A stretch of 22,109 nucleotides of DNA, taken from positions 1 through 22,109 of IMG/VR virus record IMGVR_UViG_3300042891_001786; one strand, given 5' to 3'. The stretch is from a virus. How positions within the stretch are numbered: position 1 is the first letter of the stretch; every line of letters begins with the position of its first letter. A model generated the notes under the pieces. It was not told the DNA's origin. It saw only the letters and a program-made list of their open reading frames with translations, and made no database searches. Position numbers and translations under genes: made by a program. Shown here piece by piece: positions 6,856 to 17,000 of this stretch.

Positions 6856-6863
6856 TATTTATA
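6856..6863 (+). promoter_or_regulatory. TATTTATA late promoter element (tape measure)
   Basis: This exact octamer lies 16 nt before ATG 6880, directly after the hairpin at 6830-6852. It is followed by GGAAATAAACATCATT, in which AGGA could be a distant Shine-Dalgarno sequence 13 nt from the ATG. No -35 element is seen. Confidence 0.6.
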
Positions 6864-6879
6864 GGAAATAAACATCATT

Positions 6880-8751
6880 ATGTTTGAAACCAAACCAGAC
6901 ACAAACGAAGCGGAATTAAATAGTGTAACTAATTTACAATCCGCTGTGGACAAACTCAAGGCGGAATTTACTAGACTTGGAGACCCCCTTAAGGAGATTC
7001 CTCAAAAGATATTTGAAATTACAATGGCTGCCGATGGATTGAACAAATCATTCATAGGTAACAGGGGGAGAATCCAAGAAATGATGAAGGCGGTCACCGA
7101 AGTAGGTCCTGAGATTGTGGGACTCGGTGGTAAATTTGAGGATGCGGGAAAAACTATTGCAGAAGTAGCTGCTGGTTCAAGAAGAAATGTTTTAGCGTCG
7201 AAAGAAGACATTCGAGAATTGTTTGCCACAGGTAAAGTTATAGGACAAGATGTCAGTAAACTTGTGGATGGGTTTGCTAAAGTCGGTATAATGTTTTCAG
7301 ACGTGTCTGAAAACGTAGTAAATTCGATAAGTTATGTTAACAGTATCGGTGTCAATGCTAAAGCAGTTATGGGAGATGTTTTGGCAAACACAGACCAATT
7401 ATCACGTTTCAATTTTGAAGGTGGAGTCAGAGGGTTGACAAAGATGGCAGCACAGGCGTCTATGTTAAGGTTTGATATGAAAGAAACATTCGAATTAGCT
7501 GATAAAGTTTTAGACCCCGATAAGGCGATTGAGGTGGCTTCAGCATTCCAAAGACTTGGTGTATCCGCAGGGAATCTTACTGACCCGTTCATGTTAATGA
7601 ATCAATCAATTAACGACCCATCAGGTCTTCAAGATTCTTTAATCAATGTTGCAAAACAATTTACATATTTTGATGAGGAGGCTAAACAATTCAAAATTAA
7701 CCCTCAAGGCATTTTGACCCTAAGAGAAATGGAAGCACAAACAGGTGTAAGTGCCAAGGCAATGAGAGAAGCGGCACTTTCTGCTGCAGATTTTGATAAA
7801 AGATTGGGTGATATTAAAAAAACGGGAAAGATTGGAGGGTTTAGTGAAGACGACCAAAAATTAATTACAAATTTATCCAGAATGGGTAAAGGCGGATATG
7901 AGATAAAAGTGAAGGAAGACGGTAAAGACGTGTATAAAAAGTTAGCCGACGTTAATGAACAACAACTTAAAGCGACATTAGACGCTGAAAAAACAAAACA
8001 GGACACTACCATAGAAGATGTGCAAAGGAATCAATTAAACATACAAGAAGGTATGTTGGCCAACTTAAAGGAGATAAATGAGAAAATTCTTAGGGGTATA
8101 ACAGGTAATAACACAGCTCTTGCTAATATTTCGAAATTATCAGCGGGCACAAGAAAAACAGGAACAAAAGTTGCGGGAGAATTTTTCAACGACGAATATG
8201 TAGAAAAGGTTGAAAAATTCTCAAAAGAATTAGCAGAAGCAGGAAAAGATGAGACAAAACGAAAAGAAGCACTCGATAAGATAGAGAAAGAAATCACTAA
8301 CACAGGAGGAAGTCTTTTAGCGGAATTCAAAAACGCAGCCAAGAGTGTTGCGGGAGGTAGTTTACCTTTCGCAAAACAAATTGATTCTCTTTTCAAATTT
8401 TTAGATTCGGATAAAATTCCTACCAAAAAAACATCACCAGAACGTGCAAAGACAGGAGTTGTTGCAACTAAGGAGCCAACAATCGATAATGATTTTATAT
8501 TTGGTAGAAATAAAACTGCTGAAAGTGTCTCTACAGGAAAAGGTGGTGTAGTAGGTGGTGGAGGTGTTAGTGTAAACGAAACTGTTGAGGTCAAACCAAT
8601 AAGTGGAAAAATTGATATAAACGTGACGGCAACAGGTGCTAGTCCTAAAATTATCGAAGATATGTTGAGTAAAGCTTCAGTAACATTAAAGGAAAGAATC
8701 TTTGAAATTGTTGCGGAACAATCTAAGATTACACCTGACAGAATCAAATAA
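6880..8751 (+). CDS. 29: Tail tape measure protein (gp29-like), 623 aa
   Basis: I call this the tape measure protein, which spans the tail lumen and sets tail length. The evidence is its position directly after the gp26/gp51-like assembly pair, its length (close to T4 gp29, 590 aa) and its largely helical, Lys/Glu/Ala-rich sequence with heptad-like stretches. Examples are SAVDKLKAEFTRLGDPLKEI near residue 30 and EKVEKFSKELAEAGKDETKR near 450. Residues about 60-260 (from FIGNRGRIQEMM to SAFQRLGVSAGNLTD) resemble the body of phage tape measure proteins. A Gly-rich hinge at about 552-562 (TGKGGVVGGGG) separates a C-terminal segment that probably binds the hub. At about 0.15 nm per residue the protein would fit a tail of roughly 90 nm. 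I see no clear transmembrane helix. A long antisense reading frame beneath it is only a composition effect. Confidence 0.8.
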   Translation: MFETKPDTNEAELNSVTNLQSAVDKLKAEFTRLGDPLKEIPQKIFEITMAADGLNKSFIGNRGRIQEMMKAVTEVGPEIVGLGGKFEDAGKTIAEVAAGSRRNVLASKEDIRELFATGKVIGQDVSKLVDGFAKVGIMFSDVSENVVNSISYVNSIGVNAKAVMGDVLANTDQLSRFNFEGGVRGLTKMAAQASMLRFDMKETFELADKVLDPDKAIEVASAFQRLGVSAGNLTDPFMLMNQSINDPSGLQDSLINVAKQFTYFDEEAKQFKINPQGILTLREMEAQTGVSAKAMREAALSAADFDKRLGDIKKTGKIGGFSEDDQKLITNLSRMGKGGYEIKVKEDGKDVYKKLADVNEQQLKATLDAEKTKQDTTIEDVQRNQLNIQEGMLANLKEINEKILRGITGNNTALANISKLSAGTRKTGTKVAGEFFNDEYVEKVEKFSKELAEAGKDETKRKEALDKIEKEITNTGGSLLAEFKNAAKSVAGGSLPFAKQIDSLFKFLDSDKIPTKKTSPERAKTGVVATKEPTIDNDFIFGRNKTAESVSTGKGGVVGGGGVSVNETVEVKPISGKIDINVTATGASPKIIEDMLSKASVTLKERIFEIVAEQSKITPDRIK

Positions 8752-8752
8752 A

Positions 8753-8771
8753 AAATAGGAATAACCTATTT
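8753..8771 (+). terminator. Weak hairpin overlapping a promoter element
   Basis: AAATAGG (8753-8759) and CCTATTT (8765-8771) pair over 7 bp around AATAA just after the tape measure stop codon. The T-run is poor, and the right arm contains the start of the TATTTATA octamer at 8767. It may be a weak terminator or may be part of promoter architecture. Confidence 0.4.
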
Positions 8772-8774
8772 ATA
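8767..8774 (+). promoter_or_regulatory. TATTTATA late promoter element (baseplate operon)
   Basis: This exact octamer lies 13 nt before ATG 8788. It is the only such element with clear spacing before the 12-kb run of three overlapping baseplate genes, so it probably drives all of them. A weaker copy, TATTTATT (13743-13750), occurs inside the first gene, 22 nt before the wedge gene. Confidence 0.6.
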
Positions 8775-8787
8775 ATAAAAACAATTA

Positions 8788-11700
8788 ATGGGTAGTCCGT
8801 TAGATTTAGTCAGCTCAGAAGGGTTCAGAAAAAAACTTATAACGAAGAACTTAGCACCATATGCTAAGTCTCCAAGTAGAACTACGCCACCAACAAACTA
8901 CGAATATATTCAATCTGACACATCCGTAGTTGATAGTCCTGATAATTTAATCGATGAACCAAGTTATGCCAATAAATTATATCCCCTCAATCAATATGGT
9001 AACGAGGGTGGGTATGAACAAGTTCCTGACCCAGGAGGATTATTAAATACCAAATCAAACGAAGGTGAATATGGGTATCAAGATGCTAATATCTTAGGAC
9101 AATCTTTACCAGAGTCACAAAAATGGAAACCACTCAATGTTTTCTCTAATGGTGGTGAATTACCTTTGGATAGTGCGGAATTCTTCGATTCAATGAATAG
9201 ACCACAAGCAACCGCTCTATACAATAACCAACCGTATCCAACAACCTTTGTTCCTTCAACATACAGTCCTGTATCAATTTTATTATCACCTGACCCACAA
9301 GGAACGAACGGTCTTTTATCACAAGATTCATTTATAGCTAAATTAGGTGCTGAAACCCTGAGAGCAGAATTTCAAAGAAGAATTGCTACAGGTATCAGAC
9401 AAAATACTATAGGTAGAATCAATGCATTTAATGTAAGAGGTGGAACAGATATTCTCAACTTAATTACAGGAAGAGTTCCTTTACTCGAGCCAAACTATCA
9501 AATCACAGTTCCGGCTAATCCTATCTTAGCTGCAACGGACTTTGCATTAAGATTAGCAGGAACTATAATACCAACATCAACAATTCCTGGTTCATATTTT
9601 GACCCTCTAATTAATCAAAGACAACCAACCACAATACAACAATTAACAAATGCATTCAGAAGGTCTGCTGTTGGTAAGTTTTTTAATAGACTTGTAGGTG
9701 CTGATAAGTCGGGTTCACAATTGTTTTTGAATAATACAGGTGGAGGTCAAAAATCTAGGTTATTTGATAATATTGATTATAACAAATACAAGCCGAATTA
9801 TCAAAGAACTATTTTTGATAGATTGGCGGGAGCATTAGTTGGAACCGTAGAATCGAACAGTAATTTTTATGTTGGTTCAACAACATCTGACCCATCAAGA
9901 GTGTTTTCACCTGGTGGAGACATACCAACAAATGCTTATGGACAAGAGCAAGAAACTCCCGTTTATGGACCATCTGAGTTGGCTCAACTTTATGAAGGTG
10001 TTAGCAGAGAAATAAAGCTTGCTGCTAATGGACCAACATATAGTAATGGTGGTGGTATTGAAGGAGGATTCACATGGGTCTCTCCAAAATACAAAGATAA
10101 TGCTGGTAAGAAGGTTGGTATAGGTGGTGAAATACTTGACCAAGACCAAGACTTTAAACCATCGTCATACAACAGCACTGAATCTACCAATATTGAATTC
10201 AAACAAGGGTCAATTCTTGACGATACTCAAAGAATTATTGATAGCCAACCACAGGGTGGTAGGAGATTACAACACGTTGGTAATGCAATTGACCAAGTAA
10301 GTAAAATATTCCATGACGGATATAATGAAATGACTAAGGGTTCAAGAGTATTAACTTATACAGGTTCAATCGGACAAGAAGTCGGAACAGAATACTGCAG
10401 AGTCTTTGCAAAAGATATTCCATACCTTCAATACAACGATTTACAGAAGACGGATGGCATGACTACACAAGGTAGGAAATTTGCATACTCCGTAATGGAT
10501 TCGACATACAATTTGAACATTGCTCCAAATAAAAGAGAAGGAGGACAAGATTCTACAAACTTAGTTTTAGACACCGCTGCTGGTGTGTCCTATGCCAAAA
10601 AATATATGTTCTCAATAGAAAATTTAGCGTGGAGAACATCAGCAACACCAGGTTTCAGTGTAACTGAATTACCTATATGTGAGAGAGGACCTAATAGTGG
10701 TAGGGTTATGTGGTTTCCACCATATGGGTTAACATTCAATGAGTCTGTGAGTGCAAACTGGAAATCAACGGACTTTTTAGGAAGACCTGAACCTGTATAT
10801 ACCTATACTAATACACAAAGAACAGGTTCTTTGACATGGAAGATAGTTGTTGACCATCCGTCTGTTTTAAACATCATAGTTAATAAAGTTTTAAGTAATG
10901 AAACGAATAAAAACAGAGTCAACAGTATTCTCGAATCTTTCTTTGCTGGTTGTAGAAAATATGATTTATATGAATTAGCAAAAAAATATTATACAGTTTC
11001 ACCAGGAGAATTGAATGAATTACAACAAATTATTAATTCAGGAGATTTAAGTAAAGAACAGTTAGGGTTCGTTAGAGACAGTGTAGCCACAGGTAAGGAC
11101 AATTCAGGTAATCAAGCAACATTAGTTGCCGAACCAAGTCAAAATACACCAAGTGACGATTTAAAACAGTTCCAAAACTTTTCGTTATATTTTCCGAACA
11201 ACGACCCTGTTAGTCAGGGCACGGTGTCTAGTTATCCTGAATACTATAATATTTATGAGGGGCAGAAAAAAAGTGCTCAATATAGTCAAGATAATTTACA
11301 AAATTTCTTCACTGACGTAATTGAAACAAACTATAAGGAAGTTAAAGATAACTTCTTTGTTCAGTTAGCTAGCACGTTGGAGAATAATCCCAATAGAGTT
11401 GTTACAATTACTCTTGAAGGTAGTGCGTCTAGTGCTGGTAAAGAAACATATAATTTGACGTTATCAGAAAGAAGAATAGATTCTGTTATAAAATACTTTC
11501 AGTCAGAACCATCTTTGAGCAAATTTATCAACACCGGAAGAATAAAATTCAAACAAGTGCCTTTGGGAGAAAATGCCAACGGAAAAAGATGGTTACCAAA
11601 AGAAAAAAGATTTGACGACAGACAATATACTTGTAGTGGAAATACGGACAGTAAAAGTGCAAATAATAATTCACAGATATATTCAGTGGATGCAATGGGA

Positions 11701-13773
11701 TGTAGAAGAGTCAGTATTTCATCAATCGTTGCGACAACAGGTGTTCCAAATCAACAACCTGCACAACCATCACAACCAGCTGGTGGACCTGGAAATGAAC
11801 CTCTGAGACCAATAGCTGGCCAGAATATTGAGACTAAAATTAGAAAACCTGATAATATTACTAAAAGGGTGCTCAGAACATTATTATCTGAGTGTGATTA
11901 TTTTGAAACTATTAAAGAAGAAACGCCTATGGTTTTCGACTCCCTTAAAGAAAAACTTAAATTTTTCCAACCTGCATTTCACTCCACAACACCGGAAGGT
12001 TTAAATTCGAGGCTTACATTCTTACAACAATGTATGAGACCTGGTGATACAATCCCAACAGTAAAAGAAGTTGGAGGAAAACAAGAATTACAATTCAATG
12101 ATGCCGTAAATACAGCCTTTGGTGCACCACCTGTTTTAGTTTTAAGAATCGGAGATTTTTACAATACCAAAATAATTCCTGATGGACTTCAGATTTCATA
12201 TGAAAGTTTGGATATTAACCCGGAGGGAATCGGGGTTCAACCGATGATTGCAAACATTACAATGTCCTTCAAGTTTGTTGGAGGTAGTGGATTGAAAGAG
12301 TCAATTGATAAATTACAGAACGCATTAACATTCAACTATTATGCTAATACTGAAATGTGGGACGATAGAGCAGATGTGACTGATGATAGTCTCAAGGTTT
12401 TAGATAAAGAGTTCCTACAATTGGTTAACCAAGCTGCGGCACCAACGGTTAATCAGGTTCCAAATCTTAATGGTCAATCAAACGAAAATACGATTGGTGA
12501 TAGAATAACTACCGTTATAACTGCTAGCGGAGAGACTGGAACAATATCGTATCAACAATTTATGGATAATTTTGTTTCAACAACACAAACATATTTCCAA
12601 ACGGTTGTTAATAAGAGTAGAGATGCTCTGAATCAATATAATAATGCTATATTACAGAATTGGAGCACATCAAGAATTTATACCAAAGGTAATTTCTTGG
12701 TTACAACAAGTGACGATGTCTATCTATTTGGTAAACCCGATTCAATTCAACAAATAATTGATAAAGTTACCAACGATTTCATTGGAAATATTGAATCAAC
12801 GACTGAAGCTACTCAAGACCCATTTATGTTCTTCATTACAAGACCACAAAAACAATTCAATGAAAAGGCAATCAGAGAACTGAGAAAGAATTTTGTTAAC
12901 TATGTCAAAAATAAAAAAGGAACATTCCAAAATGCCTTAACTAAAATAAATCAAGACATGGTGAATGCTCAACAAACTTATTTACAATTCGTAAGTCGAG
13001 CAAATACTGCACCATATAATACTGGACCGGGAACTCAACTTGATGGACTACAACAAAAAAATGGATTTTTAAAATTATATAAAGTAAGTGGAACAACTCA
13101 AGTAAGCGCCGGTAGCACCGCGGCTGATACTCAAATAGAAATGACTGAAGACATTATTAAAATAAAAAGAAATCTGAACGAATTCTATTCCGCGTCAACA
13201 TCGTTGTCAGAATTTAATTATCAGGGGAATTTATATAAGGGACATCTTGTTTATGGTGAAACAAAAGAAAATACTACTGCCAAATCTTTAGAAAGTGTTG
13301 TTTTCAATCAATACTCTAAAGATAATCAATTCATATCATTACCCTTCAAAAGAGAATATATGTTGTTGTCAAATGATTTAAAAAGTGAAAATTATCAAAC
13401 ATTTAAAAACGCTCTGATTGGTAATATAATTAATAACAATAAATTACTTGGGACTGCGGGTAGTAACACAAACATATCACAAGAATTTGATGCATATTGG
13501 TTGGCTCAAGCAAAACCTTTGTTCGACCAAGAAAATGCATTGGCTCAAACTTTCGTGAATGAAATGGAAACAAATAAACTTAAAAACTTTATAAAGTATA
13601 CACCATTCCCAAGTAAGACTAGATTGTTCAATTATGAATTGAACACTAATCCAAGTGATAATGAAAAGAAATTAATCAAAGCTCTAGGAGCATCAACAAA
13701 CCAATCAACGAATAAAGATACTTGGAATGACCCCCAAGGAATGATATTTATTTCGAAAGTAAAACTTAACTAA
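8788..13773 (+). CDS. Giant baseplate tube-initiator-like protein with OmpA-like domain, 1661 aa
   Basis: This is probably a baseplate protein at the tail-tube/hub junction, comparable in role to T4 gp48/gp54. Residues about 640-692 (VMWFPPYGLTFNESVSANW, then FLGRPEPVYTYTNTQRTGSL and TWKIVVDHPS) and 1116-1165 (VLVLRIGDFYNTKIIPDGLQ, then ISYESLDINPEGIGVQPMIA and NITMSFKF) look like the two halves of a tube-like domain. Between them, at about 830-985, sits an OmpA-C-like domain. VTITLEGSASSAGKETYN and LTLSERRIDSVIKYF (872-906) align closely with E. coli OmpA, except that the Asp of the TD motif is replaced (Ser881). Arg896 and Asn889 are kept. A Pro/Gln/Gly linker (about 986-1011) follows. The first 600 residues and the last 450 are unassigned; the latter are Asn/Gln/Thr-rich. 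The stop overlaps the next start by 1 base (TAATG), which suggests coupled translation. The OmpA-like part could touch host peptidoglycan. Confidence 0.8.
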   Translation: MGSPLDLVSSEGFRKKLITKNLAPYAKSPSRTTPPTNYEYIQSDTSVVDSPDNLIDEPSYANKLYPLNQYGNEGGYEQVPDPGGLLNTKSNEGEYGYQDANILGQSLPESQKWKPLNVFSNGGELPLDSAEFFDSMNRPQATALYNNQPYPTTFVPSTYSPVSILLSPDPQGTNGLLSQDSFIAKLGAETLRAEFQRRIATGIRQNTIGRINAFNVRGGTDILNLITGRVPLLEPNYQITVPANPILAATDFALRLAGTIIPTSTIPGSYFDPLINQRQPTTIQQLTNAFRRSAVGKFFNRLVGADKSGSQLFLNNTGGGQKSRLFDNIDYNKYKPNYQRTIFDRLAGALVGTVESNSNFYVGSTTSDPSRVFSPGGDIPTNAYGQEQETPVYGPSELAQLYEGVSREIKLAANGPTYSNGGGIEGGFTWVSPKYKDNAGKKVGIGGEILDQDQDFKPSSYNSTESTNIEFKQGSILDDTQRIIDSQPQGGRRLQHVGNAIDQVSKIFHDGYNEMTKGSRVLTYTGSIGQEVGTEYCRVFAKDIPYLQYNDLQKTDGMTTQGRKFAYSVMDSTYNLNIAPNKREGGQDSTNLVLDTAAGVSYAKKYMFSIENLAWRTSATPGFSVTELPICERGPNSGRVMWFPPYGLTFNESVSANWKSTDFLGRPEPVYTYTNTQRTGSLTWKIVVDHPSVLNIIVNKVLSNETNKNRVNSILESFFAGCRKYDLYELAKKYYTVSPGELNELQQIINSGDLSKEQLGFVRDSVATGKDNSGNQATLVAEPSQNTPSDDLKQFQNFSLYFPNNDPVSQGTVSSYPEYYNIYEGQKKSAQYSQDNLQNFFTDVIETNYKEVKDNFFVQLASTLENNPNRVVTITLEGSASSAGKETYNLTLSERRIDSVIKYFQSEPSLSKFINTGRIKFKQVPLGENANGKRWLPKEKRFDDRQYTCSGNTDSKSANNNSQIYSVDAMGCRRVSISSIVATTGVPNQQPAQPSQPAGGPGNEPLRPIAGQNIETKIRKPDNITKRVLRTLLSECDYFETIKEETPMVFDSLKEKLKFFQPAFHSTTPEGLNSRLTFLQQCMRPGDTIPTVKEVGGKQELQFNDAVNTAFGAPPVLVLRIGDFYNTKIIPDGLQISYESLDINPEGIGVQPMIANITMSFKFVGGSGLKESIDKLQNALTFNYYANTEMWDDRADVTDDSLKVLDKEFLQLVNQAAAPTVNQVPNLNGQSNENTIGDRITTVITASGETGTISYQQFMDNFVSTTQTYFQTVVNKSRDALNQYNNAILQNWSTSRIYTKGNFLVTTSDDVYLFGKPDSIQQIIDKVTNDFIGNIESTTEATQDPFMFFITRPQKQFNEKAIRELRKNFVNYVKNKKGTFQNALTKINQDMVNAQQTYLQFVSRANTAPYNTGPGTQLDGLQQKNGFLKLYKVSGTTQVSAGSTAADTQIEMTEDIIKIKRNLNEFYSASTSLSEFNYQGNLYKGHLVYGETKENTTAKSLESVVFNQYSKDNQFISLPFKREYMLLSNDLKSENYQTFKNALIGNIINNNKLLGTAGSNTNISQEFDAYWLAQAKPLFDQENALAQTFVNEMETNKLKNFIKYTPFPSKTRLFNYELNTNPSDNEKKLIKALGASTNQSTNKDTWNDPQGMIFISKVKLN

Positions 13774-14096
13774 TGGGATTTCCTTATTATAATAGATATA
13801 GTGAGTTTCTTCTAAATGGTGAACAGACTGTAGTGCCTTATGTGAATATTCCACAGAAGACTACCGACAAGACATACATTTATAAGGTAGCACAAAGTAG
13901 ATTGGATAAGGTATCACAACAATTCTACAACTCACCTTATTTCGGTTGGCTAATTTTACAAGCCAATCCACAATTTGGCGGTTTAGAAAATAATATCTAC
14001 GATGGTGCTATACTCGTAATTCCATTTCCGTTAATTCCGTCATTACAGGATTATAAAGGAGCCTTGGAAAATTATTTTTATTATTATGGCAGGTAA
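13773..14096 (+). CDS. 53: LysM-type baseplate wedge protein (gp53-like), 107 aa
   Basis: The sequence has a LysM-like core, YKVAQSRLDKVSQQFYNSPY then FGWLILQANP and IYDGAILVIPFPL (about residues 37-90). This matches the pattern of T4 gp53 and related small tail LysM proteins that join wedge to hub. It is shorter than T4 gp53 (196 aa) and keeps little beyond the LysM part plus a C-terminal aromatic tail (ENYFYYYGR). It overlaps the stop of the preceding gene by 1 base and the start of the hub gene by 11 bases, so translation is probably coupled. In T4, gene 53 is also immediately upstream of gene 5, the hub lysozyme, which supports both calls. There is no separate promoter apart from a weak TATTTATT at 13743. 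Confidence 0.8.
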   Translation: MGFPYYNRYSEFLLNGEQTVVPYVNIPQKTTDKTYIYKVAQSRLDKVSQQFYNSPYFGWLILQANPQFGGLENNIYDGAILVIPFPLIPSLQDYKGALENYFYYYGR

Positions 14097-17000
14097 CATT
14101 CAAGCGGATAACAACGGTAACATTTATGTTGAATTTGATTACAACAACATCATACTTGTTGACCCGAACCGAACAATAAATAATGACGGTAAAGTTTATG
14201 AAAGATTGGTTGACCATGAGAATCTTATCATGTATGCGAATCTCGAGGCTGATGTTCTGCCAAGAACAAAGCTACTTGTTGGTGCCATACCAGGAACAAA
14301 CGTGAGACAAACCGTTTCTATTGCTAAAATCAATTTTTTAAGACCAGGTGAAAACAATTATTTTGGAACAGGTTATTATGATGAGTTAACAGGTAAAAAC
14401 TCATTACAATCTCAAGCAACTAACCAACCATTAAACAAAGTTAATTTAGGACAATCAGGTTCTAAAGGATATACAAGTGCCACTGTCGTAGACCAAGAAA
14501 ATGTTGTAGATAATGGACTATTAGGTATCACAAGTATTAGTGTAAAAGTTTCATCATCGTTTATTCCAACAGTATCGGTAGAACTTGAGGATGTTCAAGG
14601 AAAGGCTCTATTTCAGTTGGGGAACAACTCACCATATGCGGCGTTTTTTAACTTACCTTATCCTCAATTTTATTTGACGTTGAAAGGTTATTATGGGCAG
14701 GCTATCAGATATCAACTCAATTTGGAAAAGTTCAATGCGAGATTCAACAGTGCCAGCGGAAATTATACAGTTAGTTTGGAATTCAAGGGATTCAAGTTCA
14801 ATGTTTTGAATGAGATATCTATCTCGCATTTGATTGCTACACCACACATGTATAGTAGAAGGTTTAATATTAATACTAGTAATGTTAGTTCAAACACATC
14901 GACAACTAACCAAAATTTACAACAACAGTCAAGTAATGTTCAAGCAAACAACTCAAACACAGATGCATCAAGAGCGTCAACCTCAACATCTGCTAGTTAC
15001 GTAAGTGAAAAAGGTTATCAAAAGATAGTTGAAGTTTATAGTGAATATAAGTCAAAAGGGTTAATACCACCAGACTTTCCTGAATTAACAATGATGCAAT
15101 TGATTAATAAGTTCGATACATTCCAACAGGAAATTGTTAATTCATATCCTAAGGTAAATGTTGAACCTTTGACAAACGTTAGAAATTATTTGAAGACAGT
15201 AACAGAACTTCAGAGTGTAGTTTTTGGAACCAACAACAGTTGGTCCTACAAATATTTGGACCCAAAACCAATTGTGTTAGATGACAACACAAGAGTTTAT
15301 TTTTTCAAATCAAATTTATTTAATAACCTTACACAAGAAGAGGTTGCGAAAACTGAACTTCAAGGAATTTTCACAAAATATCTTTCAGTATTAACTGAAA
15401 ATCCCACATTAGGTGTTGGTAAACCATCCGAAATCAAATTGAATAATTTGGGTTACGATATGCTTTTGGCTTCTTTCAATATTGATAATGTTAATTTGAT
15501 AAAGACTGCTCAACAATTTTTGGGTGTGGTTGCACCAACTAGCGTTCAAACACAACAAGTTAAACAACAGATTGAACTAAAGTTAATTCAAAGAGATGAA
15601 AAGGTTAATGGGGTTCCAAAGAAAACCAGTCCACCGTTGTTCATATTTGAAGGAAAGAATAGATTCATTCAAACAATCAACCAAATAACAACTGAAGCAA
15701 ATAAAAAACTACAAGAGTTTGAAGCGGCGATAACGCAAGATTTGAAAAACCGCATTCAAAGTCAGTCTTTAGGAATTGGATTCAATCCAACAGCAAGAAA
15801 CATCATAGCTGTTATTATGGCAAACGCCGAGGGTTTTTTAAGACTTTTGGATGAGGTTCACACAAATGCATGGAATGTTAAAAATGACCCCGTTAGAAAA
15901 CAAGTGATACAAAATAATGTATCCTCAGCCCCAAATATTGAAGTAAGAAAAAATGCAAAAATTGCTGGTAATGCTGCGACTCTAAATCAAGGTTTAGTAA
16001 CCGCCGAGGAACCAGTCTATCCTTGGCCATCATTTTTCATTGAATCTCCCGATGATAAAAAGGGTAGATTTCAATTAACTTATATTGGTGACCCATCCGT
16101 TGTAGATTTAACTCAAGGTTATTTAGCCGAAAGTTGGCCGGAAGTAGAGTTTGTTGAGGAATACATGAAAGGGTTGAACCAAAAGTTTTCTGTTCCTACA
16201 TCTCAATCACCAATAGAAAGTCAAAAAACAACTCCTTTGGTTAGTATAAATGCGATTGAGTTTCCACAAACAAATGTTCCATTTGCAAATAAAGAAATTC
16301 TTAAATTCTTATATGAAATTTGGGAAAGACAATTTGTTACATCACATTATTCAAACTTTATCAGGGGGACAGCGAATCAACAAAACCAAATCGTTAATTT
16401 AAATAAAGCTGCGGACACAAATAACATTGTTGTGTCTGTAGGAACAAATGCACCATTTTTGGCGTTTGACCTAAAAAATACAGATTACACATCAACTAAT
16501 TTTACAACCTTCCTTAGACAATATTCAAATGAAGGGACAGGAAAATCTTGGCAAGATTTCATTAGAGACTTTTTTGTAACACCGTATATTAAGGCTGAAA
16601 TAGAAACTCCTCTCAGTATTTTAGGAACTGATGAATTAGGGTTAGAGCCACAGGTTAATGTGAACAAAGGTGAATTATTACAATTAGCTAAGGAAGCTCC
16701 AAACGACCCACTTATTATCGATACGTATCCTTTCAGGGACTATACGTGGAATGCTGTAAATTTAGCCAACAGTGATGTAAGTCAATCACAACAAGTTTAT
16801 AATACTAAAAGAAGTCTGAAAGTTTTTACTGACAGAAATCAACTTTCGAACTTCGAAAACATTTATGATTATACTACTAACAGACCTGTTACAAATTTTT
16901 CTTATTTGAATGTTACCCAACCAAATTTTTTGGTCCAACCATTAGAGACTACACAAGTAACATTGAACGATTTTTATGCAAAAAGAACTCCGAATGAATT

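Noticed and set aside
8031-8747. 238-codon open frame on the minus strand under the tape measure gene
   Set aside because: It is exactly opposite a well-supported + strand gene. The product is a Ser/Pro/Leu-rich mirror of Lys/Glu/Ala codons with no recognisable motif or promoter.
11573-11806. 77-codon + strand frame inside the OmpA-like region
   Set aside because: It overlaps in another frame a domain with clear homology in the main frame. The product is Gln/His-rich noise.
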